This document shows, piece by piece, positions 21,672 to 33,898 of a stretch of DNA of 64,000 nt. The stretch spans positions 25,668,001 through 25,732,000 of the forward strand of contig OZ017797.1 in assembly GCA_963969395.1 (NCBI GenBank), given 5' to 3'. Each line of letters opens with the position of its first letter. Within the stretch, counting starts at the first letter, position 1. The stretch comes from Pseudoscleropodium purum. Lineage: Eukaryota > Streptophyta > Bryopsida > Hypnales > Brachytheciaceae. The translations under genes and the position numbers were made by a program. Below the pieces are notes generated by a model that was not told where the DNA came from, did not search any database, and worked only from the letters and a program-made list of their open reading frames with translations.

Positions 21672-21948
21672 CATGGTTGTCAAAGTGGACGGATGTCCAG
21701 TTCGCCTGTCCATTAGAAGTTCCACCCGTCCGATACAGTCAACACATAGTTGACTTTTTGATAATGGAAAAATAGGCCACGTGGATGCCATGTGGATTAA
21801 GGAACATGCTAGGCACGGACGAGATCGTCAGGGCGCGGACGAGGTGACGTGTCATTCCGCAAAATTGCACAAGTTACAAAATTAAAGCCGTCCGGACCAT
21901 CCGTCCATCCGGTCCGATGACCCTAACTCGCCCGTTATGACAACCATG
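21672..21948. mobile_element. hAT-type MITE with 8-bp target duplication
   Basis: A 277-bp element with terminal inverted repeats CATGGTTGTCA...TGACAACCATG. It is flanked on both sides by ATATAAGG (21664-21671 and 21949-21956). An 8-bp duplication and CA-starting short TIRs are hAT hallmarks. The interior is GC-richer than its surroundings, contains tandem gtcc/gacgg motifs and has no coding frame. Confidence 0.9.
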
Positions 21949-22837
21949 ATATAAGGTAGTATACTCATAAACCGTCACTTTAAGGATTGGTCATCCTTTA
22001 AGATGGATTTTAGATGCCTAAAATTATTCTTTCTTATTTTTTCACTTGAGAAAGATTGATGCGGAATCTAACACAAGTGGTTTCATATTTTGAGGAGCAT
22101 TTATAAATTACTTATCAATTTCCAAAGAATTTTGCAATAGGCACCTATTTGTGATCTTAGGCCTTGCAAAACCCACACACGCGTAGTCTGAAAAAAGATG
22201 TGGTTAGACCCAAAACAAATAGTGAGGCATTCAAAAAATAATATACAAGGTTCCTAAATGCAACCCTTACTAAACTTAAATGAACCTTACATTCTTTTAA
22301 CATGTGTAAGAAGGTAGTTGGACAATCAATTCTCATTTAGAAAAATTAGGTGAACATACCTTGGCTTTGAAATGGACCCTTCCTGGGTCTTAATCCATCC
22401 ATTAAAGAAGTATGAACAAATCTCAATAATGCTCTAACATTATGAGCATTCCAACTCACATCCAATGACTATTGCTTTTGAAGCCACCTATGGGACGGTT
22501 TGAAGAGGAAGGTCAAAATTAAAGTACACTACTATAGGCTACTCTCTTTCCAATAAATAAGAAAAAAAAATGATTAATTATAGCACAATTTCCAATGCAA
22601 TCATGGCACATTATGATTTTGTGCATTCTTGGTTGATTTTGAAACCAGTCCCTAGTTGGAAATAGGAAGACCTATATAACAAAATTAGATTGAACAGAAT
22701 CTTCAAATAAAAAATTCATAGTTATTATGTTTTGAGAAATGAAATTCTAATAAATATAGAATCTTTCTAAACTCTATTTTTGTACATTGAAAAATTTCTC
22801 CACTCAAGAAACTTGTGCTTTAGATACATGTAATTGC

Positions 22838-23800
22838 TTAATCCCTAAAAGACCAGCTTATTATTTTAGCAATATAGCAGTTTTGTGCAAGTATTTGTGA
22901 CTAAAAGTTTGCATATTTTAGGCAAAAATCTTAATAAAAGGTGAGGACAAGGAATATCTTTCATGTGCACTAAATTTCATAACATTTGGAAATCAAAATC
23001 AAAAGTTATTGCATAATATGTTGTTTGTTTCTCAACTCGAGCAATCTAGGTAGATAAGAAATATCATTTTTTTCAAAAACAAAATTTGAAATTGGTTTTC
23101 TAGATTTATACACGTGGAAAACTTTGAAGCATTCCATTCTAATCCATGAATCAAAAGTTATGAGTTTTAGTTTGCAGGTAGTTATGGATTCTAGACTCTA
23201 AAATAAACTTTTGAAAAAATTACTCAAAGTTTCAACATTTTTGAAACTTACTCAAGTTGACTACATGCTAAAAAATTCAATGCTGAAAAATTACTCAAGT
23301 TTCAACATTTTTGAAAAAAAATTAGAAAGTATAGATCATTTATTAAATCATTACAAACTATTGGGATTGACATTTTTCAATTCTATAATTCAATTCTTAA
23401 CAATTCAGTACTTTGAATCATTTTCTATTTTTTTCCTACTTACTCTTTTTTTCCTATATATTGTACAATTCTAAACAATTTGAAAATTTTTAAGCATGTA
23501 ACCAACTTTTTTGGAAAAAAGAATCCAAAGAAGCACCACCATTTTGTACATTCTTTCATAGAGAAGTGAGCTTGTGAAGTCAATTGCTTTATTTTTTGTA
23601 GGGAAAATATGATTTTAGTAAATTTGAATGCTTAAACCTTGCAATCCATGCAGTGAAAATTTTTGAAATTTTCACCACATGTTTTCAAGTCAACATAATA
23701 CAAGACCATACAGTTCTATATGTCAAAAAAGTTTTTTTTCAAAAACTTGGTACTTAATTACTTATATTACAAATGGCAGTTTTTGACCGTTTTGAGGGAA
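22838..23800 (-). mobile_element. Degenerate copy of the TTAA/CCCCTAAA repeat family
   Basis: It starts at TTAATCCCTAAAAGACC. Its interior resembles the other copies in reverse orientation: about 22890-22910 matches the right end of 48439-49366, and 23100-23220 matches 61935-62070 inverted (tttgaagca..., 'atggattctagactctaaaataaac'). The far end is not identifiable, so the end coordinate is approximate. Confidence 0.4.
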
Positions 23801-24451
23801 AATGTAGTCAAAGAACTTTATATATTGAATGGTTGGCTACTATAAATCTCTCTTTATGGCAAGGTAAAAGCAATCTTTTTTCACCAAAAAATTTCCATTC
23901 TATATAAATTATGGATGAAATTGTCAAAATTGGATAAAAAGAAGTACAAGATTATATTTGAATGAGTATATTGGTTCAAAAGATGAAAGAATGTAGAAAT
24001 GTAGTGCTTCACCAAATTTTAAATGATTGTCATCTTGGCATTGTCTCAAAAAATAAAAATAAAAGTCTTGTCATTCATTCCAAAAGGAAGCACATTTTGC
24101 TGAAAATTCCATAACCAAATGAAGAAGACAAAGTCAACATTGACAATTTAACCCCTACATGCTTCAACATTCACATTCTGAATGATGAACAAAGTATTTC
24201 AAATCAATTTCTCAACTATATACATTTTTATTTATTCAAAGCTATTCTTGAATCTCTAAGAGATGATCTTACTATTTGTCCAATTTGATGATATCGAGGT
24301 AAATAATGTATTTATATAAAGATATAGCAAAAACCTGCAAAATTCTAAAGAAGAATTCAAGCATTAAAGAGCTAATAGAATTATAAGAAGCTTGGAAGAA
24401 ATAAGTAAAGATTATTTTTTAGTGGGTTGAATCGAATTCTATTTTATAAAA

Positions 24452-24497
<46 letters not shown>

Positions 24498-26598
24498 TAA
24501 AATCATATTATTTCTTTTGCATAGATTTAAATGACACCCACCTTCTATTGTTGATAATATTATGTAATAAGCATATTATTTAGAAAGGTATTTAAGTCTA
24601 AATAAGTCTCTCAAACCAAATTTTAGTTTCTTCAAAGTCAATTTCCATTCTCACATTAGATAAGAGGTACAAAAATCAATTTTGAGACAAAATTTTGTAA
24701 AAGAAATGCATAGCCAATTTGGATACTTTTAGAATTTTTATGGAACTTCAAAGTTAAATACTTGATATCATGTGTATTTAATCATTTATTAATAAATCAT
24801 GTTTTGAGCTCCATTTTGACCTTAAAGATGATTTCAATATATAGTGACTTTTATCTTGAACAATTAGTTGATTACCATGGTTAAGATGTCATATGCCAGA
24901 TTGTACCTTATATCCATTTGGCATGACAATTTATTAGAATAGTGAAAAAATTTGTCCACTAGAAGCAAGAATTTTATAGCATTTGCTTGCTTACAATATT
25001 AGAGGAATTACAATGCATTCAATGAACTTATTGAACTTTTGTATTCACCTCTTTGAGTGGCAATGAATATTCAAAGAATTTGTAGAACTATTGTACTCAC
25101 CATTTTGAATCTTCAATAACTTTGTTGAACTATTGTATTTACCATTTTGAGTGGAGATGAATTAACTCCCCCTTTTTGTGACTCTTATTGTTCAACAAAA
25201 CATACATTGCCTTCATTGAAAATTTGCCTACTATGCCCTGTACTGATGCCGCGGTGTAATAGAATAAAAGGAAGAGGATTTTGAAAATGTATTTCTGCCG
25301 TGAGTTCGAACGCCATTGACCAATGTCTGTTCACCCCTCTTCGCAGAGGGCTTTCTATCTAGCGTACGCATGTATCTAGCGTACGCATGAATCTGGAGAC
25401 TTGACCATAACAACCAAATCAAATGAACCAAACGAACAAATAACCTAAGGTAACAATGCCCCCTATCCAATATGTACGGTGTAGTATATTTGGAGCAGAT
25501 TTCCACAAAAAGTTTGGAATGTGTTTCTCTTTGTCCCTTCGAAGGTTATGTCTATTATGGTTATTGCATTCATCCCAAAGTAGTGAACCTGCTAGTTGGC
25601 TACGGTATCAGCTCATTATGAAATCAGCTCAAACAAATACAAGTAAAAAGTCGAAAACAAGCCGTTTGTAAAACTGTAGTTTGTCAACGAACGATGTCAT
25701 CTCTGCTTGTATCATCAGAGACTAAGGAACTAAAGAATCCGGAAGACATCATTACGACCCCAAAGAATTGTAAAGAACAAAATTACCAGTGCATGCAGTG
25801 ACGATTCACGACAAAACACAATCCACAGCACATGTTAGGCAATACAAAAAAATTCTGCTCACATGTCAAGATGTGCAGCTTTATTGATATCGCGAGTAGA
25901 ATTGAGGTAAGCAGTTGTTCAGGGAACCACAATAGCTAGACAACTCCTAAGGAGCTACTGTCAAGAAGCACTACCCTTAAACCCCGGTGACATTTTTATC
26001 CAAACGCCATTACCATGAAGTCCATCGCATAAAAATTCAGCCCCAAACCACCGTGTGACTCAGAATACATGGATCATTTTCGGAGTGAAAAAGACAGAAA
26101 CTATCCGTGACAAAGCATTCGCATTGAGGGCAACAATGAACAAATAAACTCTGCACACAAAAAGGTTCTCCCCAAAGGTAGATTGTGCCATTACCTTCTG
26201 CTCGGAGGAAATCACTGCACCCTGCACGAGTCAGACACCAAAGGGACTCGGGCATGGAAGAGGTGCACAGACAATGAGCCAAAACCTTTGGCTTCCATTG
26301 CATTCCATGGCACATACCAGTGGCCCATTACTCACAAACCTCATTAGAGCAATCCCTCGGTCCACACACCAATGTTAGCGTGCATGCACAAAAACCATGT
26401 TCATAATTGATCTCAGCGAATCGAACCACATCAGTACCGCCAAAGGGTATAAGAGGGGCATGGCAGAGGTGCATCAGCATCGAGCTACCAAGCTCCTAGA
26501 TGCTAACACGTAGCACATGCCAGCGGCCCACGACATAAATACGACCAGCATATCCCGCACGGCATTCACTCCGCACATGTACCCTCAATATCTCTCCC
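23801..26598. other. AT-rich intergenic DNA, then RPL3 3' region
   Basis: No gene to about 25.8 kb. It includes the (TA)n tract and a 17-bp tandem duplicate tatctagcgtacgcatg at 25356-25389. The better-balanced DNA from about 25.85 kb to 26.6 kb is probably 3' flank or UTR of the minus-strand RPL3 gene. Confidence 0.5.
24459..24492. repeat. (TA)17 microsatellite
   Basis: Thirty-four bases of uninterrupted TA. Confidence 0.95.
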
Positions 26599-27777
26599 TC
26601 AAGCTACGGCCTTCACCTTACCGTACACCTTGGCCTTCTCCAATGAAGTCTGGAAACGCCCGTGCCCGAACTTCGAAGATGTGTCGATGAACTTAAGCTT
26701 GATGTCCTCCAAAGCGCTCCGAGACACCTGCTTATACAGACTCTGGCGCAGCGTGATCACCCTCTTCTTGGGTCCCATCACACCTCCCTTCAACACCAGG
26801 TAATCATCCCGCACGATACCGTAGTGAGCAAACCCTCCCATCGGCGTGATCTCCTTTTCCGTCACGTCGAACTCCGTAGAAGCGGAGAATGCCTGCTTGT
26901 CAGCCACCTTCCCGACCTTGTACACCTTCTTGTTCATCTCCGTGCGGTGATGGTACCCATTCTGTCCAGCCCTCGCAACAGTGAACGATACACGAGCGGG
27001 ATGCCACGCACCAATACATGCCACCTTCCGCAAACCCCTGTGAGTCTTCCTCGGCAGACGAGTCACGCCCCAGCGAGTCACCACACCCTCGTACCCATGC
27101 CCGCGCGTAACCCCGATGATGTCGATCATCTCGTCCTTGCGGAACACCGCGTCCACGGGCACCTGCTTCTCGAATAGCTTGTAGCCGAAGTCCACCTTCT
27201 CCGCCATCGATCCGCCGTTCACCTGAATCTCCGCCAAGTGCGCCTTTTTCTGCTTGATGCCCTTGAGCTTGCGCACCTGCGTATGCGCCAGCACGCGGAC
27301 CACGCTCGCGTACTTCTTCATCCGCTCCAGCTCTGACTCCAAGTCCTTCTTCCCCTCCTCCGTCTCGTATCGCTTGCTGTACTTGGAGAACGCTTTCTTC
27401 TTCGACTTGTACCAGTTCTTGTAGAACCGCCGCTTGACCTCATCGCTCAAGTGCTGAGCCCAGACGGTGTTCAGTGACCGCAAGCCGCGCGGCGTCTTGA
27501 TGTACGCCACCAAGCCGACCACGATGATGGGTGGGGTCTCCACGATGGTCACGGCCTCGCACGTCTCCTTCTTGTGCAGCTTGGACCCTGGCTTCTCCAC
27601 CTCGCGGACGATGTGAGTCATGCCAGCCTTGTAGCCCAGGAACGAAGTCAGGTGCGGTGCCTTCGTGGGGTCATCTTTCGGGAAGGTTTTCACCTTGCCG
27701 CGGGACCGGTTGGCCCTTTTGCGAGGAAGAAAACCCAGGGATCCATGCCGCGGGTGCTCGAACTTCCTATGAGACAT
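26599..27777 (-). CDS. RPL3: 60S ribosomal protein L3 (uL3)
   Basis: 392 residues in one uninterrupted exon. It starts [20 protein letters not shown], the conserved eukaryotic L3 start, and ends [18 protein letters not shown]. Inside are [40 protein letters not shown] and [20 protein letters not shown], all typical of uL3. The protein reaches the peptidyl-transferase centre of the large ribosomal subunit. The start at 27777 was chosen by family conservation and a good context (accaccATGt), although the frame stays open 32 codons further upstream. Length is normal for the family. Plant RPL3 genes usually have introns, and this coding region has none. It is divergent from the CoaB gene and shares its promoter region. 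GC is far higher than the flanks, as expected for a highly expressed gene. Confidence 0.97.
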   Translation of the reverse strand: MSHRKFEHPRHGSLGFLPRKRANRSRGKVKTFPKDDPTKAPHLTSFLGYKAGMTHIVREVEKPGSKLHKKETCEAVTIVETPPIIVVGLVAYIKTPRGLRSLNTVWAQHLSDEVKRRFYKNWYKSKKKAFSKYSKRYETEEGKKDLESELERMKKYASVVRVLAHTQVRKLKGIKQKKAHLAEIQVNGGSMAEKVDFGYKLFEKQVPVDAVFRKDEMIDIIGVTRGHGYEGVVTRWGVTRLPRKTHRGLRKVACIGAWHPARVSFTVARAGQNGYHHRTEMNKKVYKVGKVADKQAFSASTEFDVTEKEITPMGGFAHYGIVRDDYLVLKGGVMGPKKRVITLRQSLYKQVSRSALEDIKLKFIDTSSKFGHGRFQTSLEKAKVYGKVKAVA

Positions 27778-28172
27778 GGTGGTGCTGCGAAGGGACTGAA
27801 ACAAGAACAAGACGTCGCCGCAACAGCCGAACCACACCGGAAGCGCTGTGAAAAGGATTGTTTCCGGCAACACCTACAGTACTATAGCTTCTCTTGACCT
27901 AACTTCATCCATCCTTCATTCATCACCCTCAAAGCGCGCGGTTGCTGTAAAACCCTAGAGTTACAGAATTGCTCGACTTGTCCTTCCTTTTCGTTGACTG
28001 TCGATCGGTGCCCGCCATGCGAGTTTGAATGCTCAATTCTCAATTCAGTTGGACGATTTTCACGATTCTTCCCAGTTCTTCACCCTTCATGGTCTAGCAA
28101 TCTCTTGCAACTGGTATTCACGACTTGAAATTGGAAGCAGGAAACGGATTGCAAGCTGGAGAGGGTGAGGCG
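27778..28172. promoter_or_regulatory. Divergent promoter between RPL3 and CoaB
   Basis: 395 bp separate the two ATGs. A telo-box AAACCCTA lies at 27950-27957, the element typical of plant ribosomal-protein promoters. The interval must hold both 5' UTRs, so the core promoters are very close or shared. No clear TATA box is seen. Confidence 0.7.
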
Positions 28173-31100
28173 ATGGACAAGATTGAAGTGGAGAATGCGG
28201 ATGCCTTTTTCGCTTCCGCGCCGCCTCTCAAGGACCAAGATACCATTGTGTCTAGGGTGGAAGAATTTGTCCGGCGTAGATTGCCAAATGATGCAAATGG
28301 TTTGTCCTCTGAGAATTCAAGTTCATAAGTTCATTGTGGCAATACGTAATTGTTTCTAAATTGCAACTTTCATTGAAGTATTTTCCCTAGAACATCGCAC
28401 TGACAGTACCTCTCACGAAATCCCGCACTGACGGATTGTTAAACCATTCTTGCTGCCTTTTTATGTTCGTCTTCAATCAAACTCTTCAGTGAAGGCCGAT
28501 CAATCTCCGAGAATCGTTTGTGTCACATCAGGGGGGACGACAGTCCCACTTGAGAGGAAGTGCGTCCGTTTCATCGACAATTTCAGTTCTGGGCATCGCG
28601 GGGCTGCCTCGACTGAGTAAGTTTCTGTGCTGAATTTTATAATTACCATTTGTGTCATTTGAACCTATACTAAATCTTTCTGTAATACTTCTGTATGTCG
28701 TCTTTAGGTCGTTCAGTAGTCACTTACTGCGTCAGATTGTTGTAGTATATCTTGCACTTTTGTGTAGTTTTAGTCAATAAGTTGTAGGATAATCTTAGTC
28801 CAGTAGCTGTAGATTAGGCAGATTTTCCTTTTTTCAACTGTATTTGCACGATCGCTCAAGTCATTATTCACCACTGATAGTCGATCAAGTAGACTCTTGC
28901 AATTATTATGTACAATAAGTGGTCTGTGTTTCTCCTTTGTCATATCCTATTCCATGCAGGGCAGGGCATGATTAAGGAACAGGGCTGGTATCTTATGTGT
29001 CTAATGCAGATGCTTTCTGAAGACTGGCTATTCAGTGATATTCATCAATCGAAGGTGAGCCATGCTGTTAATTTTAATGTGGAAGCTCATATTCCTTTCT
29101 AGTGTTTAAATGGCATTTTCTACCCCTGATCTTTCATTTTCACCATTTTGGAGTTAGTGCACACATTGATGAGCAAACAGTGACCACAAGGTGGACAGAC
29201 TAGTGACTGATTTTTCCAACTCTTGTCTATTATACAATCCGGTATTTTCTGTGCCGGAGTGTGATTGTCGATGCTGTTATTTTACACCTCGGGTTTTATC
29301 TTTCTACGTGATTCAGAGGATCAGCACAACCTTTCTGTCGAGGTTTGCCTGAGGACCCGCTTTTGACATGCTTTAAACCAGCTGGAGACAAAGAAATACA
29401 GCGTAAGCAGCCGTTGCCTTCGTTTATTATTATGTTAGCTAAAATTGGGATAATGTAACCTTTAGGTTTGATGCTTTTGAGCTAGTAACTAATGCGTAGA
29501 TTTATTTCCTGGTTATATGAGAGACTCTTCTCTTCCTTGGGTTGTTAATGTTCAAATGTGCGTTGACCCTATACACTGTACTAAAATAAAAAATTCTTAT
29601 GCTTGTACATCAATCAGAAAATTGTACTCATTATGTTATGATCTGTCTGCAGCTGTTTCAAGTTATGCAGTCGCTGTGCAAGAGGCTGTAACAGGGTATC
29701 GTTCGGTAAGTTTTTCCATACTTTACTGAATATTGCACCCTGCCATTATCTGAAGTGTCATGGATTACACGTGGGGCGATTGTATGCGGGTAAATGTTAT
29801 GACCTGAAAGAAGCTACGGCATGCTGGTATTGCTATGTTCTTGACATTGGTCTATCATTTTGTATTTCATCTCTTCGGACATAATCTATGCAGAAGATCT
29901 GTCACTTAGTGGATGTATCATCTTGCAGGCTTTAGACGGTGGATATCTTCTGAATTTGCCATACACGACACTCTTTGAATACATTCAGGTATGAAGGCAC
30001 AAAAATGTTTGTACTTTGTTCTAGACCTGAATTATGGTAACAATATATGAGTTTAACCCCTAAATCACCACCAGACTGCCGTTCTGAAATGAAAGTATAT
30101 TTTTTCTTAGAATCAGTTTTTGAAAAATCTAACCTCAAAAATCTTGTTCATCACTATCGAATTTTGAAATCTTTGATCGTATGGATTTTAAGATATCATC
30201 GATCAAAGTTCAGTTTTGAAAAAATAGTATTTTTTTTGCCAGGCAGAAAGATTTTGGATCCATATCTCAAATTTACAGAATAGTAGAGTTTTCCTTTTTT
30301 ACCAAATGCAGTTATGAGTAGTAAAGAACATGCATGCCAATTTTCACAAGGGTTGGAGTAATGGAAGATTGTTTTCAGAACCTTGCAATCAAGTGAGGTG
30401 CATTGGGAATCGAAAATTTCATTTGACCATGCCCATTCACTATATGTTCCAACCAATCGGCCCCTGTTCACTTGCACACCCATGGAATTTTCTCTTGAGA
30501 TGACCTCTGATTGGTTAGGTTTCTTTCCCAAGACAATCTGCAGTGATGACAATTTGCAGTGAGCATTTCTTGATATCTGGGCTGCCCCTGAGGTTGGGCA
30601 GCAAGCATAAAATAGTGGATTGGTCATTTAGGGGCTCAGGCACTTATTGAAATAGAGTATGAAAGTCAACATTTTGGATCATTTTACTGCATTCTTGCAT
30701 GGTCTTCTGACTTCAATTTTGATGTTGCCAAATGCAGATACTACAAATTGTATCTCTCGGTGTAAGTCAGCTACAACGAAATTGCATGTTTTATCTTGCT
30801 GCTGCAGTATCTGATTTTTACGTGCCTTGGAGTTCAATGGTATGATCAATCCCTCTCGCATATATGGTCATCTTGGTAGTTATCTTTTACAGAGAATTCT
30901 TCGTATTAGGAAATAAGTCTAAGGATTGGTTGCTCGAGAGTTATCTGATGGTCATCACTATATTGAACAATCGATATGTAGTGTCTCATCTACATACAGG
31001 AATACAGGAATACATTGTGCGCAGACCCCAGTTTTGTACATGTATCCGATATCTAAACTACTGTTGGTATTCTAGGTGGAGCATAAAATACAATCCGGTA

Positions 31101-31783
31101 TAGGACCCATGGCTATGGAGCTAGCACAAGTTCCAAAGATGTTGACGCTGCTTCGTCGCCTTTGGGCTCCTGAAGCCTTCTGCGTTTCGTTCAAGGTTTG
31201 TGTTACCTTTAAAGTTGAAGCCGAACTGCATCTTAATATGTCCCCTTTTGAAAAAATGTTATTTATCACTTGAAAATCTTCCGGTTCTCAATGTGAAAAA
31301 GAAACTAGTAAATGAATCTGATGCCTATTGATGGAACATTAAAGCCTTTGTCAACCTAATGAGGAGGTTCTTTTGTGACGTGCTTAGAAGGGGATATTTG
31401 TACAAATCTGTCATCGTGGTGTTTCCTTGCTGGCGATTGTGGGTGGCACTTGCTCTTTTTCATGGATTCTACCTCACTGTGTTATCCTATAATAGAACAG
31501 AATCTAAGGGTTGTTAATGACCTTATGCCTTGAGTGGGGATGGACTACGCAGTTAGAAACTGACATCAATATACTGATTAAGAAGGCGCAAGCAGCGCGG
31601 GAGAGGTATGGCATGCATGCAGTTGTGGCAAACGAGTTGGAGACGAGGAAACAGAAAGTCATTGTGGTCACGAGTGAGGGAGAGACAGTGGTCGAAAAGG
31701 ATGCTTCTCAAGCCGATGTTGAGATTCCGCTGGTTGAGTTCTTAGTAGCTCGACAGGCCTCCTACATTGCAGGCTTTATGTAA
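28173..31783 (+). CDS. COAB: Phosphopantothenate-cysteine ligase (CoaB)
   Basis: Nine exons: 28173-28299, 28490-28616, 29010-29054, 29317-29402, 29653-29705, 29929-29988, 30738-30839, 31076-31195, 31553-31783. Together they give 316 residues and all phases agree. The enzyme joins cysteine to 4'-phosphopantothenate, the second step from pantothenate to coenzyme A; eukaryotes have it as a separate protein from CoaC. Visible family signatures are [81 protein letters not shown] and [15 protein letters not shown]. The length matches plant CoaB. The ATG at 28173 gives the usual acidic start before [10 protein letters not shown]. There is no targeting peptide, so it is probably cytosolic. Intron 6 carries a 586-bp repeat. 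Confidence 0.95.
30053..30638. mobile_element. TIR element of the CCCCTAAA family in CoaB intron 6
   Basis: The left end is TTAA-CCCCTAAATCACC and the right end, inverted, is TGAG-CCCCTAAATGACC: 12 of 13 TIR bases match. The left end keeps TTAA; the right is CTCA. It has no coding frame. The TIR and terminal TTAA link it to the copies at 48439-49366 and 60603-62327. Confidence 0.6.
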
Positions 31784-32340
31784 GCAGTGTCAGCGTCAGT
31801 AGTAATCCTCTTTTCGTCAAAGTGTGACAATAAACCTGCACTGTTCATTGCTCAGTTGCAATAACATGTCGGGTATAGACTTGTAGAGTGTAGACTAGTT
31901 GGTCCAAGCTGAGATTTCAAAATAATCTATTCCTTGCACGCAAAATAATCTACTCCTTATTTTAAATACTGAATTCAGAGTGGTGCAATTTCTAATCTTC
32001 CCTGAGCCACAAACAAATTTATTTCAATGGCCATTGCTTGGCAAACAACTACACGTAGATAAAAGATGAAATTTACCAAAATGTGCAAACAAATAATTTC
32101 CCCATTGCACTAAGCTGCAAGCCCTTATCAAATTGTAAAATTCACTGCATAACTCACATATTCTGCACATTCATGTTGTGTGATCCTTGAGAAAGTAGAT
32201 ATCTCAAAGAAATGCACCACTAACTTTTAGTAGAAGTACCGTTACTGTATAACCCTACTGTAGTACTGTATGACTCCTGCTAAAACAGGTTTCAAACCGC
32301 TTAGACGTTTACAGAAAGTTATCCAAACTCCTATCGAATG
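31784..32340. other. CoaB 3' region, no other gene seen
   Basis: Probably the 3' UTR, then spacer between convergent transcription units. Confidence 0.5.
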
Positions 32341-32700
32341 TCAAACAGTATATCCATCCAGGTAAGCTAACACCAATTTGGCTACTTGGTGAAACATGGA
32401 TCGATATTTCTCATTTTCTACCTCAGATTTACGTAGCTTCTGTTGCAGTTCAGAGTTTCGTATCTCGGATTCAAGCAGCTTTTGTTGCAACTTGACATTC
32501 CATCCTGCAAAAGTCCTCTAGGTGCTTCTCTTGACAAGCCACACGCTGTAGAAGCTGAACCTGCCCTGGATGTGATTCCATTTGTTGAAAAGTGGTTGCG
32601 GTGGTTGAGTTCAATTGAGGCTCAGTAATCTCCAAACTTTGATTTCCACCATCAAGTTGTGGAAGTCTAGCAACAATTGCAGTGGTAGGATGTCGAAGGC
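32341..32700 (-). other. Possible coiled-coil gene fragment
   Basis: On the minus strand two overlapping frames look protein-like. One reads HPTTAIVARLPQLDGGNQSL and HPGQVQLLQRVACQEKHLED. The other, beginning near an acceptor-like ttttgcag at about 32503, reads LQQKLLESEIRNSELQQKLR and YRSMFHQVAKLVLAYLDGYT, ending at a TGA at 32343-32341. The second has heptad-like Leu spacing. A frameshift or an unrecognised intron separates them. I cannot name the family; it may be the 3' end of a broken gene. Confidence 0.3.
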
Positions 32701-33898
32701 ACTCGACTGTGGATGTACTGAAATATTAAGCGGCTTTAACACCACAAACACAGGGCACAATGCGTAGTGCGAAGTCAGAGGAGAGGTCCCAGTATTGCTC
32801 TGCAGCTAGAAGTAACTCTAGCACTGAACTCTCCCGGCCGTGCGTGACAATTCCCTCTTACAATGAAAAGAAAAGAGAAGTTGAGAAGCTCCTACAAGCC
32901 AACCTACTGCTACCGATCTCTCACAGTTCTGCAAAATCCAAACCCTACAAAATTCGCGCTCCGATCAAGCTCCAGGCAGCCAACAGGGGGAGAGAGAGTA
33001 CACTGAAATTGCGAAGTAAAGGTGGTAGGCACAGACAGAAACCCTCGAAAGCACTGATCAACCTTGCAAATCCAAACACTCGATGAGAAGCAAGCTCACC
33101 AGTCTTCGCTTTTGTAAGAGCTGGGGTGGGGGGTGGGGTGGGGGAGTGGGTGGGAAGGAGCGGAAGGGAGAGTCACCGCCCGTGGAAGGTAACGGGTGGC
33201 CAGATGGCCTGCAGTGGTGCCATGAAAGCAAGGAATCAACCAATCATCTCAGCATCTGAGGATCACAAATTTCAACAATTGTTTTGTTCATTTTAAGACA
33301 TCGGTTAAATTCTTTTATTATCTTGTCGTTCTCGTCGATTTCCCAATGTCTGTACCACAGTCAATCTGCACAGTATTTGTGGCCATAGGCTACTTCCTGT
33401 CACCTAAACCCTGCAACTGGTACTGTACTCTACGGATATTTACGATATCTTATGTCCCTCACTTGCCTAGTATTAGGCTGTGGCATTAAAGAGGTTATTG
33501 GGCCGAATTACAGTGTTAATTTTACAGACAGCTTGCTTATGAAGCTTTTGTCACCAACTAGATGGAAATCTCATCACTGTAATGTGTGTTGAGCTCTGTC
33601 GCACTATGATACCAGTAAACTTGTGCTTTGACACAATTTCCAAATGATGTCACCATTAGAATACATATACTGTATTAGAATAACGTTTCATGTGATGCTT
33701 TGATCGAGAGGGAAGACAGTTAGTCATCCTCAATTTCGATAAATTGACACAATTACGTAAGCCAGAAATTGTGGCATGCATCTGCGTAACGCTCTTAAAC
33801 TGAGTGATCTTAGAATTACATTTCAGGCCGCGAGTTTGCCCTGGAAACTGTCAAGGTCGTGGGATTCCGCCAAGTTAACGATATTGACGTTGAGTGAG
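32701..33898. other. Intergenic DNA with a G-rich tract
   Basis: 33120-33155 is a G-rich run (ggggtggggggtggggtggg) on the plus strand that could form a quadruplex. No supported coding sequence. Confidence 0.5.

Noticed and set aside
25356..25389. CRISPR-like or regulatory direct repeat
   Set aside because: Only two abutting 17-bp copies and no spacer; simple duplication.
26662..27177. Plus-strand 171-codon frame
   Set aside because: Antisense shadow of the GC-rich RPL3 coding region.
27778..27873. 32-residue N-terminal extension of RPL3
   Set aside because: The conserved L3 start [12 protein letters not shown] and a good ATG context lie downstream; the extension is not conserved in the family as I know it.
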